Of a stretch of DNA of 64,000 nucleotides, positions 1 through 12,300 are shown in pieces (the stretch's first letter is position 1; each line of letters opens with the position of its first letter). The notes below the pieces were generated by a model. It saw only the letters and a program-made list of their open reading frames with translations. It was not told the origin of the DNA and ran no database searches. The DNA comes from Rhopalosiphum padi (lineage: Eukaryota > Arthropoda > Insecta > Hemiptera > Aphididae): assembly GCF_020882245.1 (NCBI RefSeq), contig NC_083597.1:14604581-14668580 (forward strand). Direction: 5' to 3'. The position numbers were made by a program, and so were the translations under genes.

Positions 1-992
1 TAAACGGGAAATGTGAGAAGTTCTCACTGAAAACGGCACATAACCCAAAAAATGAACGATGAGCAACTGAAAACATTAAAATTGCTTTATAAACGATAAA
101 TAATAATAATGCGCAAATGATGTACAAGTGTACAACTGACACGACATTTGGGATTTAAGTAGTATACTCGTAATTCAAGTAACAGTGTAATGATCTTGAG
201 TCCTCTTCCATATCTGGGCCCCAAATTGGATGCATTAATAAAGTTCTATAATGCAATTTTAGTATGAAAACATTCTAGCATTCTGCCAACTACTTTATGT
301 TTTTATAATATACATATAGCCCATATAGGGTAATTCTTCAAGTATGTTAACATCTATTTTTCTTTTAATAATTAATTAAGGTAATCTAATTCTGATTTTT
401 GGAATTTTTAAATACAATTACTTAAGCATCATATTTTCAATTACAAATTTGAATAATACAAGTTAAGACTTAAGGGTCCTGTGTGGCGATAAAAGTTTCT
501 TTTTTCAAATAAGAAATGCTTTTTTCTCTTGAAAATTGTTATAGAATTGACTTCTACTGCGGTTCAATCACGCTACAATCTCAAGAAATATAAAGTTCAA
601 GAGAATACGATCAAATTTAATTAGAATAAGAAGTTTTTCTTATAGACAATAATAAACACTTGTTTTTAAATAATATATTTAAAACGTACACAATATATTA
701 TATATGAATATACTGATTCAATGTGTAATTTTTTATTTGTACATACAATCATCGGTAATTTCTTTAAGTATAAAATTTAACTGTGGGAGCTAAGGCGATT
801 TGCTAATATACATATATGTTCTTTTCCGTACAGTATTTGCGTAAACATGAGATGTCATAAGTACTTAATAAATATAATTGTACATATTTTATAATTATTC
901 TAATAGAAAACGCTTCATGTACATTTTAATCAAAATAAAAACAACACAAAATATAAAAATTTAAATAAAGTTTTATAGCAATCAGCGTTCAT

Positions 993-998
993 TTTATT
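993..998 (-). terminator. candidate poly(A) signal for AMPK-gamma
   Basis: TTTATT on the plus strand reads AATAAA on the minus strand, about 590 bases after the stop codon. The minus-strand sequence beyond it is rich in T and GT, as expected of a downstream element. Other AATAAA-like hexamers occur nearby (for example 732-737), so the site used is uncertain. Confidence 0.3.
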
Positions 999-1336
999 AA
1001 ACACTCGTGTATACATTTTAAAATCTACAAAAAAAAAATATTGGAAAACAAAAAAAAAATGTTTTACATAGGTATATTTTCTATTGAAAAATATTTTGGT
1101 GTGTTAATAATTTGTAATAAATGTATACATGTACATTGTACATAAGATAAATAGTCAAAAAATATTATTATTAATATATTAAATAACAAATATAATATTT
1201 CAACAGCTCTTCATTTGACAATATCACACGGTCATTTGAAAAATCACGTAACGCTTTTTTTTTTAATGTAGAACTTTTAGACATTAAAATAATATTTATA
1301 TTAAAAATTCAGACTAGTTCTTTCTAAAAAAAAAAG

Positions 1337-1374
<38 letters not shown>
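1337..1374. repeat. (ATA)n microsatellite
   Basis: About 12 uninterrupted AAT/ATA units lie in the presumed AMPK-gamma 3' UTR. On the transcript this reads as an AU-rich TTA/ATT run. Confidence 0.9.
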
Positions 1375-1382
<8 letters not shown>

Positions 1383-1584
1383 GGCATTGAACATACATTT
1401 TTCAACTAATACTTAGAGAATGAACATTTTGTTGTCTCTAAAGCGCTGTCGTATAATACTACATAGGTAAATAATACTTTTACAAATAAAAATAAACCAG
1501 ATCATCCGGTGTTATGACTGCAGACTATTAATTCTGTTCCCGTAACTTAGCGTCACAGGATTAAATAAAATATGTTAGCTTACA

Positions 1585-3330
1585 TTATGATTGTAATAGT
1601 ATTGGCTCCATGATTGAGTTTAAAGCTTTAGGGCTTTCCACATTATTTTCATATAGGTCTTTGGCTTTCAATAACCGCTCAGCTCCTTTAAATAGTAATT
1701 TAAAAATATTATAAAAATATGTAAAACATCAGAATAGTAACTTATTTAAACATACCAGAAGGTCGAAGTACTAAATAGTGTAGGATATCGGACAATGAAA
1801 GTATTCCTATGACTTTGTCTTCTGTATCCACAACAACTAACCTATGCACCTAAAACAACAATTGAAAAATAAAAAATAAAATTGTATAAAAATTAATCTT
1901 AAGCTTTCTTACTTCAGCACGAACAATTTTTTCAATTACACTAAATAATGTATCAGTCAGATGGCATTTTTGTACTCCTTCAAACCAATCACTTCGATAC
2001 TCATTGGCTTGTTTTAGAGTAACATCTAAATTATTATATGTACGTTCTGCAGCTAAATTCTAATAACATAAGACATCAATCAAATAAATATTTTTAATTA
2101 TTAATATTATTAATAACTTACAATGACATCAAATTTAGCAAATATATCAACAAGTCGACCTTCTTGATCAACCATAGGTAAAGCAGATACTCTGCGTTCA
2201 ACAAATTTCTTTAATGCTAATATAATAGATGTTTCTTCGGACACTGTCTCTATATTTTCATAAGTGCCAATTTTTAGTTCCTCTAGACTCTGAGACAAAT
2301 ATGCAGGTTTTGGTAAATCATTTATCTAAAATGTAAACATAAGATTAATTAATATAATACACAATATACAATCTATTGGATTAATAAAAAAAAAAATATA
2401 AAAAAAAAAAAATAATAAAATTCAATACCCTTACGTAAAGAAGAAGAAAACGTAGTATGCGTTTATGCGTCACAATATAAAGAACATTTCCAGTTGCAGG
2501 ATCAATTACTGGAAGCCTATGTATTTTATTATTTATTAAAGTTTGAATAGCAAAATATAGTGACATATCAGGGCCAATTGATATTAATTCTTGAGGACGT
2601 TCTTGATGTAATTCGTCTAAAACATAAATTATTATTTTTAAAAACTTCTCTTTTAGAATATACCAATATTATATATTATTATTTTTTACTTCTCCAGGTA
2701 TCCAACTTATGTTCTTCTAATTCCTCCATACTTGAAGATGAAGAAGAGTAATACTTCTGTAGTATCCTGATAAAATCTGTAATAGTTAGCATGCCCACAA
2801 ATTGTTGACGCTTGTTGTCCCATAATGGAGCAGCTCGCACACCATTGTAGACCAAGGCGAAAAATGCCTTTTTTACAATTAATTGTGTATCGAATACAAC
2901 CAATTTTGCACTGGTTGGTATGAGATCATAAGTTTTATGGAAGCGAAAAAATTTCACAAATATCTGACTTTCGTCTTCGACTGAAAATTAAAAAGATAAT
3001 GTTTAATATTTAACTTAAGCATATTATAGGTAAATTTTTATAATTTTAGTTCATAACTTACCCAGGTCTTTTATTTTTACTTTTTCTAAGAATGGATCAG
3101 CAACAGGAAGCTAAAAACATAAATATAAATATAAATATTGAGTATATAAATACATTATATTCAAGCATTTGAAAAAGGTACTTGTATACTTACTCCTCGG
3201 GAATCTCTAAACAATATTGCTGCATGTGTAGGATCTAAAAGGCCATCAGAGTTTTTCCTTGAATTAGATATAGTGCCCAGAGACAGTCGACGGGTTTCAG
3301 GGTCTAGAGAACTTCTACGTAATAGGGCTC
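1585..3330 (-). CDS. SNF4Agamma: AMPK gamma common core exons (four CBS domains)
   Basis: Eight exons shared by all isoforms: 3194-3330, 3062-3110, 2690-2980, 2435-2616, 2122-2325, 1913-2059, 1756-1849 and 1585-1685. In the long-form numbering, CBS1 lies in about 490-565 (GVRAAPLWD, LTITDFI), CBS2 in 575-635 (HRLPVID, THKRIL), CBS3 in 636-703 (RRVSALPMVD, AKFDVI) and CBS4 in 704-785 (HRLVVVD, LSLSDIL). The Arg/His and Asp positions that bind adenine nucleotides in mammalian gamma-1 are all kept in these motifs, so nucleotide sensing should be intact. The insect signature RDSRGLPVADPF precedes CBS1. The protein ends SIMEPILLQS and the stop is at 1585-1587. Introns inside the core are short (about 50 to 115 bases), in contrast to the multi-kilobase introns upstream. 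Confidence 0.97.
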
Positions 3331-6300
3331 CTGAAAAATAAAAATATTCAATACATTATTCATTAAATTTTATAAGAGCAAAAATAATGGAAAACATGAA
3401 TTATTCATATAAGTATCATTTTATTTTACGATAAACATCGCAATATTATTTGTGTATTATATTTATTCTTGTTGTTGTGGCCTTTCAATGCCAATGGGTC
3501 ATGATGATCATAATGCACATATTACAGATGACAATATAGAAATTAAAATGACAAATTTAATGACCAATTGTATGTCTTACATGTGAAACATAATGTTTTA
3601 ATCAGCATTTAAATAGCAATATCTTGAAATGTTAAGAAAAATTGTAATTATAAAATTCTTATAAGTAGATTATAGGAATAATAAGATATTAATATTTAAT
3701 ACTATCAAAGCAAAAATGTATCATCTATATTACATGATATAAAATAAATAATATGATAAACTATTTTACAGGAGAACAAAAACAAATAATATATTTGTAC
3801 AAAATATTTGATTAATTTCATAGAAATCAGAAAACAATTTTAATGATAATTATTATCTCATGTCATAAAAGGGCAAGGAATAATAAACTAAGTGTCAATA
3901 GAAAAAAAATTAGCAATATTATTTTACAGTGCAATAAATGCATAACATATATTAACATTAATCATTATCAAATATAGTTTCAATGTATACACATCAAAGG
4001 TGTAATTTCTCAGTATTTGCAATGCATAGGTATAAATTAAATCATAATTTGTAAATTATGTCTAAAATGATTTAAATAGCACTAATCAAATTGTAAAACT
4101 TATATTTAGTGAAGTAATATCATGTTTTATAATTATTGGAAGAGTGACACAATATAATTATATAGTGGCATTAGAAACAATATACTATGTATGTAAAATA
4201 TAATAACTTATAATTGATAAGTTACAATGTACACTAAACAATTAATGCAAGTTTAAAATCTTCTTATGATGATATATACAGTGTATCACAATAATTTTCC
4301 ACATTTAAATGTAAAATCGTCATATCTTAATGATATACCTTATACTGATAACTGATGATAAACTAACATTTTCCCACATTTAAGTTTAATTTTAAAATAC
4401 AACATTACAACCATTGATTTAAAGATAATGGCAGAGGAAAAACCGTTCACATATAAATTTAAGTGTCTTCAATCTGTGTACTAGTATGTAAATACATATT
4501 TTTTACAATTTACAATAAAAAATGATGATAAAAAGTAATAAATTATAAATGAGTTGAAGGTGTAAATAATAAATAAAAGTTCATTACGTATTGAATCTAA
4601 ATTTTCAAAAGAAAATCAGAATTTATAATAATCAAAAATGTATTGGTACAGAATTAAATAAAAAAATAATGTCTGATAAATTTTATCAAATAAATAAGTT
4701 TATTTTGCTTTCCATTTATTGAAATAGCAATACAATATACCACACATGTATTTCAATTAATGTAAATGATTGTCCTCTATCAAAAACGATTATAACACTC
4801 ACAAAAGGTATTATTTTTAAACTAAACAAACAAAATAAGTCATTTTTTTTTTTGAAACTTGAACTGTGCTATAACAATGATATAATTGCCATATAAGTAA
4901 TTAAAGCACAATTATTGGAAATCTCTTAAAATAAAAACGATGTGGCAGTCATATTTAATTTTGATTAAATATTTAAATGTTACAAACGTTTTATAATATT
5001 ATATAACCAAACACATTATATATTATATTGCCCAGTACTGTAGTATATACAAAGCGCTTCTATTATTTCAAGTATTCAGTATACATTTATTTTATTTTAT
5101 ATTCGCGGCCGGCTTATAATATATATTAAAATTAAATTTCTAAATTTTTTGTAGTTACTGTCAACACGGGTTTATAGTAATTCAATAATTACATATTATA
5201 TATTCTATAAATCCAAAACTTTATTCTTATTCTTATCATATTCCTATTTTTAATGGTTCTAACAGAACACGCTGAGCATAGCAAGTTGAAGAAAAAAAAA
5301 ACATGAGTTCCATATAAAACGAATTAACAACATCATAATCTCTGTGTAATGTACAACGTATAATATATGTATATAAATATTCTTACGCGTTGTCGTTTTA
5401 TCAACGGTAATTATATCGAATAATGACCAAGTTTTTTCATGATCTTCTTTTTTTCTCATGAATAACACGTCAAGTCGTAACGTTGTACACTTTACACAAT
5501 TCCAACATAAACGTCAACGCAATCAAACTAAATAACAAACAGCCATTTAAACTGCGAGGACGAGACGAACAAAATTTTATGACGTAGGTACACGTAGGAA
5601 CGTTAAAAAATCCACAAAACCGTAGTGCGCTCAAAAAAAAAAATCACGAATATAAATTAAATGTACACAGACAGGAGCAGAAAGGCGTGCACATTTTCTC
5701 GTCACTATATATTTATAACAAACATGTTTAACTTTAACGACATGTTACGCGTATACCTATGATAACTGTTCTATAGTGTAGAAAAACACAATGCGAATCT
5801 TATCTGTAATATAGTGACGTAGGATTTGACATCTCGGCTATTATTGATACTTTTTACTTATTTACCCTTCGCGAGAAAACGGCTCTGATGCTGTCGACGG
5901 GTACGTATCGGTTGTTCTTGTTACCGCATAGATTGAAACCGGTTGCGCTAAACCAGTTATAAAGTTTCAAGTGTACGGACTACCACACATACAATTAATA
6001 TTATATCAGTTATAATCGCATTAGATCTATATGTTCCGCGATTTCCTTCTTTTTCTCGTTCACTTGGCGTGGTGTAAAAAAAACCCAACCGTGCTGAACC
6101 TCAAGGACTTTCGTTAATAATAAATAATAATCGTAACATATTACTTGTTGTTAGTACTATACATAATTTATAATATAATAAATAAAATAAAAAGAGCCTT
6201 TGACGTTTATTTTCCTTCATGGTTTCCAGTGAGAATTCCATAGTCACTATACAACAGTGGTTCACTGTACGTTCATATAATATAGTTACGTGATATCTAT

Positions 6301-9300
6301 AAAGCCAGGTTTTACTATATTTTAAGTGTGAAATCTGGCTTGATTATCAATAATTATTATGTTAACCCAAGCGACCGCGGCACACGTAGAAATTATTGAA
6401 GGGAAGGTTTGTGAACCCTGCGCTTACGCATTTTAACAAATGTTTGATGGTAAAATTATTATGGTTATTGTTAATCAAATTTATATAATACTTCTAGAGG
6501 ACTAGAGCCGTTGTAGATGTGGAATCTAGGAGAAAAAAGCCATGTGATAAAAAAATCTACAGAACAAAAAAGCTAACGATAAAAAAAAACATAGATTTAC
6601 AAGACAATGTATTATTATTTATTTCAAAATGTATGATCATTTAATACGACTTACAATAATAATAATAATAATAATTAATAAAAACAAACAATTTAAAAAT
6701 AATTAAAATAATCGTATTACGTAAGTCATAGCTGTCAACTATTCATAAATTATTATTGTCCGTTGCATTAAGTCATCATTACATATTTTTTTCGCATGTT
6801 TTCTTCTTTTTATTTTGAGGGGGGGATTTTCTACTGGAAATTCAGCTTATTTTGTTTTGCCAAACAACTTAAATCATATTTTTTTAATTAGTGTCTAAAT
6901 AAATGTGATTGTGATCTATACTAATTTTGAAAAACGATAGTTTCACTTTTCTGTTTGATTTTTGGTTCGTTGTTCATTATTAATGGTTTTCATATAAGAC
7001 ATTCCATGTTGATGGCGGATAGAGTGATGATACAAATAGTTAAAAGTAGGCCGCGTATGACGAAATTTTTTTGTTAAGCTTATTTGGTGTATTTTTTATT
7101 CAGTGGATTTTATGTCGGTGGCCTTTTTATCCTAATACGATGGTTGTGATATCGTGTATTCTCTTTATAGTTTATACACTACATACAATAACATAATTCA
7201 ACTAAATCAATGTTAATGAATTATGATTTTATATTATAATATACAGATACGATACGAGAAATACATAATAATATTTTAAAACGAGCATTATGAGCCATGT
7301 ATGTATGAGTATGATGGTTACAGATATATTATTTATTATATTGTGAACAGGTTTTCGGATATATTATGACAACAATATAATATAATAATTAATAAGTATA
7401 TTATTATACTATACTATAGTAGTATACTAGTATAGGTAGTGTTATAGTACAGGCATCAATCGCGGAATTGAGTGCAAATAGCCATTGGACGTAAATGATC
7501 TGCGTCGATGACCGGTTGAAAAAAAATCGAAAACAAAATTCAAGGTTGCTGTGACCACCGAAATACACGTTTCTACGATGTTCCGTGTCACTGTATTATA
7601 ATTTATAATACTATGCGTATATATTATATTATACGTATAATATTATGCAAAAGGTGACCACCACAATTGGAAAACTATACATAGGACATTATTAATTAAT
7701 TAGACCGATAAACTGCACAATAGACATTATTATTATTTATCGGTGTGAACTAATTTTTTTTTAAGACATATAGACTTCGTACATGACAGAAAATAATCAT
7801 ATAACGTATAACTTTATATGACGCCAACGAATAGAATAAAATCATATTATACATAGCAGTATTACTTTCTTTGTAAGCCTATAAATTATAAAGCCGATAT
7901 AGGTACCTACAGCAGAGATGTACCTACTATAGTATACTATTTACTATGGGTATACCGTATAAAAAAGTGCGTTTTGGTAAGAGTAGGTGAATGCAACGAT
8001 GAAAAAATCTTGGAAATCATAGGTAACTGCCTTTTGTACCATAAGGCTACATTATTATACAAACAAATACGTCAGCGGTCACTGATCGATACACGTGATT
8101 CTTCTTCATGTTTTTCCATTTTATTTACAATTATTTCATTTCTGTTTTTTTTTTATTATTATTATTTATTATTATAGGAACTTCGTCTTCCGAAACAACA
8201 TCATTAATGTTTGTACGGTTTATTGCGCCTCGAACAAATAATTATTCTTAATATACACTTTTTTTGCGAAGATGATATATATTTTTTTCTAACTGACAAA
8301 AAAGAAAAACGGTATATCTCGGATTTGATGACAAAGTGTGTAACAAATACGCGCAGAGAAGAAAGCAAGTGCCAATTACTGGTTAGAGTAGACTATAGAT
8401 AATAATATATAATACTAAGTGTGGTGCGATAATAACATATAAATAAAACCTTTAGGTTTTACACGTAGAATACAAGACCGTTAATTAAAGCTATAAATTG
8501 CGATAGGGGTAGATAAAAAAAATTAATTTGGTAATACATCGATTTCCAACTGATCGGTAAAATAATCGATGGCCCACAAATGTACGTCGTAGGTACCAAG
8601 TAAAAATAATAATATTCGTATATATACAGTGTCACAAAGGCCTTATGTCTAGTATCATCCTAAATACCTTACAACATTTTAATGAAGTTATTTCTTTAAA
8701 TTGTTGAAGTTTAGTCTCTAAAATCAGAATTTTCTCATAGATTTCTATTAAAAAGCAGAATTTAAATATAAAATTATTAAATTTACCACTGGAGATACTT
8801 TGAGACTATTGGAACATATTGTATAGTTTTTCATATCACATAGATCGCTATATCGACGCCTTTAATCAATCATTAGCTCATACTTCATAGTACCTTCTTT
8901 CAAAATGCTCTCGAATATCTTATACGCGTCACCACTGTCAAGCCGTCGTCGAGCTGAGCTGGCCTGTTGCTGTTGCAATAGCGTTTTCCTGGCGCCGTCG
9001 TCCAGAGACTTTGACCGGTTTCGGAATTGTCCGTCTTTGGGCACATCCAACAGGCACGACGCGTGTTGGTGGCTGGTCGCTCGTTCCACCGACAACGCTG
9101 CGGACGGCAATTGCTGCTGTGGCGTCGGCACCACAAGCGCGGAGCTGTTGGTGACGGGCAACGATGCGGCGCTATTTTTCGCGGTGCCGGTGAGTGCGCG
9201 GTAAGCGTCGTGCAAGAACGACGTGCGCGGCGATGATCGCCTGCTCGGGCTTGGCGACCGGGACGACGGCGACAGCGAGTACACGTTCTTCGGCACAGAT

Positions 9301-12300
9301 TTCGGCGCGATCGGCTCATCGTCCGGCGGCGTGATATGACACACCACGTGCGGCTTGGGCATAACTAGACGTAATGGCTTGGCTGCCTTCACTTCCATCG
9401 TTACGCGTCTGTTACCGTACGTCACAGAATAATAATATATATATCGACGGCAGTCGTTCGAGAAAAATAATAAAATAATATTTCTATCTGCAGAATGACG
9501 GACTTGTAAATAGAGTATATTAATATAGTCGTTTTCCTTCGCGTATTATTCGTTCGCTGTACGGCATATAATATAATATTATACTATTATATGTGTGTGT
9601 GTGTGTATGCACACCGTTCGGTCGGTTTTGCGTGTACACAATATATAATAATAATTATAATATTAAATCTTGCCGTATACGCAGAAAATTACAAACGGAA
9701 TCGGCGCACGACGCAGCAGTTCTACCCGACGACTGCAGTGGAACGTGCAGCAGTTGTGCGCGATAGTACAATAGCACGTTGCAGTGCTGGCCTGACGCGC
9801 GCGCACGCGAGAAAAACGAGCGTGGCGAAAAACGTGCGCGTACGACTGGTTCGAAAAAACGAAGCGCGGCAACCCGGGCCGCCACTATGCACTACTACCA
9901 CCACGATTGAGCACCGGCGGCTGTAGCGACTGCGGCGGCGGTGGTGTTTCCTTCTCCCAAACGGCACGAAAATAAGTGCAGGGAAGGGGCCGGCCGACGA
10001 AGCAGGGGACGAAAGCGACGCGCGACCGGTCCCACGTATACACAAACAATATAATATTCCAATATGATATACAATAATATGTTTGGTCTCGATGATCGAC
10101 TTTGACCGGGTATGTGGTTCACAGGCACGAGTGTATGTAATAATAATAATAATAATAATAATAGTAATAATAATATTATATTATAATATACTATAGGTAA
10201 CCGCCTACGAAATCAGAGCTGCAACGCGCGCGGCTTAGCGTCAAAGGTCAATGACGAATACATTTTCATTTATTTATTATAGTGTGGTAACTCGGATACA
10301 CACACTATAATATAATAAATATAAACGACGAACTTTAGAACCGAATACAATTGGTAAGTATAAAGGTCAGGAAATTTTTTCTCAATATATTATTATATTT
10401 GAACGCACGAAATATAATAAAATAATATCGGGTTTCATAATAACCGTAAATCACAAGTAAATGCAAAAGTTTGCTACTGCATAATAGGAATGTATTTGAT
10501 ACACTCTATACTGTTGTCTGTTTGAACTGTTGAGTAGGCCTATTATATATGTACGATTCCATATAAAATGTCAATAGAAAAAACATTATAACACAAAATC
10601 TGTATAAAAACATACGCAGTAATTGAGACTAACAAATGTCAAATATAATAGTTTTTATTAGTTTAAATGAAAAAAAATCAAATTAAATACGTAATTAAGA
10701 TCATATAACTTAGTGTAAACATCAGTTGTGTGTGAATTCGATGTGATGTTCGGTTTCCAACATCTGGACCGTTATTATTTACCATCAATATTATTACATG
10801 GACGCGGTTGATAAGTATAATACACCGAAATAATTTGTTTTTAAAGCGGGACTTTGGTCCATTGTTAAAATTTAAGTAATAATACGACTAGAAGAAAATT
10901 TCGTACATTCTCGGTAGGTCAGTTAACCACTGTTTTTCTCGTTCTATTTTCTTGATTATAATAAACTATTAATCAATATCACGGTAATTTAACATCGATC
11001 ATATAACTTTTTATTTTAATGGATTTACATATTTATATAACATGTACCTATATTAAAATTATAAGTACAACTCCTTCGTCTAACAATGCATATTTATTCT
11101 GTGCAAAGCAACAAAGTTTTTAATTTTATAATGTGTACCTATATGTATTTTTAAACCATCGTTAAACGTATTTTATAGTTTCTATTTTTATTTAATAAGC
11201 TTTAAAAAAAAATGCAAGAACAGTTAATCGAAATAAATTTAATAGTGCAATGGTAATTTTTTTGGTTTCTAAAATTTTGATTTCAATAATAAAATAAATC
11301 TTGATAGCACCTATATTAAATAAAAAATATTATAGGTACTTGAAATATAATTGAAGGTAGTTTAAATAAAAGCTGCATAATTTGTAGTTTTCTCGAATAT
11401 ATAGAAATATAACTTTCATACCACAAAATAACTTTTAACAATTCAATTTAAATAATACGTCATTAAAGAAAACAACTAAATATCCTAATAAGATTATAAC
11501 GAAATGTAATTATTTTTAATATCTCTTACCATAGCTGATAAAGAAATATCAATCTTCCGTTTGACATTTAGGAGGACGTTATACCCGCATGTGTTGTCTC
11601 TGTCTTAGTAATGTAGAGCATAGAAAATTTTCGTTCAGCAGAACACATTTTGATGTTAGCTTTAATATTAGAGTAAATTTACCTATTATCAAATTTAAAG
11701 GTAAGAATATTATCTAGGGAATCTCATAGGTTTTTATTGATATTTTAATTTTGAAGTGAGTTATGATTATGTAAAATATTAAAACTTTAAAATGCTCATA
11801 ACTCGCTTAATAATTAAAATACCAATAAAAGCCAATAAGAAGCCCTAGATAACAGTATTACCTTTAAGTTTGATAATGGGTAAATTTACTCTAATATTAA
11901 AGCTAACATCACAAAATGTGTTCTGCTGAATGAAAATTTGTTATGATCTACATTAGTAAGACAGAGACAACACATGCGGGTATAACGTCCTCTTAATAGT
12001 TCATACAATACAGTATTGGAATTGTATTACATAAGAATAAGATAGAATGTGTTTATAATAAACGCTTTAATACTACAAGTTTTATTTTCCAATGTTTATA
12101 GAATTAATTAAACTATTTTACATTTTTATTTTCATAATATATATATATAGATTGTTAATGTTTTCCTTGAAAAAAAAAATATGTATTTTTAAACACGTAA
12201 TATTGAAGATTCAAATTTGAATAAAAACATTGCTTTATTAATTATTGAAATTCTAAAAGCTCAATATAAAAACAAAGATAATATGATTGATCAACTTATT

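Larger units (their letters stand above)
1..1584 (-). other. AMPK-gamma 3' UTR and downstream spacer
   Basis: No coding sequence is visible on either strand. The part next to 1585 follows the stop codon of the AMPK-gamma gene and is presumably its AT-rich 3' UTR. It contains an (ATA)n tract and several possible polyadenylation hexamers on the minus strand. Where the transcript ends cannot be fixed from sequence alone, and the leftmost bases may be intergenic. Confidence 0.5.
3331..8893 (-). other. AMPK gamma intron region
   Basis: Apart from the candidate exon at 5387-5459 I see no coding sequence. The region is AT-rich with a short (AAT)n run near 6655-6675. Near 4275 and 8621 there are short sequences of the form TATACAGTGT, like the ends of the small transposon relics elsewhere in the window. 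Patches with more CpG occur at 5460-5650 and 5870-5960. Confidence 0.5.

Noticed and set aside
2679..2957. The 92-residue minus-strand frame as a free-standing gene ending at SKK
   Set aside because: It is one CBS exon of AMPK gamma; the donor at 2689 comes before the apparent stop and the next exon continues the protein.
7380..7660. Dense TATA/ATAT palindromes
   Set aside because: Low-complexity AT-rich sequence forms such palindromes without function; no defined arms or target duplication.
8900..9319. A 139-residue Arg-rich frame and plus-strand frames over the 9.4 kb exon
   Set aside because: Shadow frames of the real AMPK gamma exon, which alone has the correct donor phase and the recognisable DAYKIFESILKEG end.
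9591..10128. Several overlapping open frames on both strands in GC-rich DNA
   Set aside because: They overlap each other in many frames, are rich in Arg/Ala/Thr from base composition and show no family features; the region is better explained as promoter and leader.
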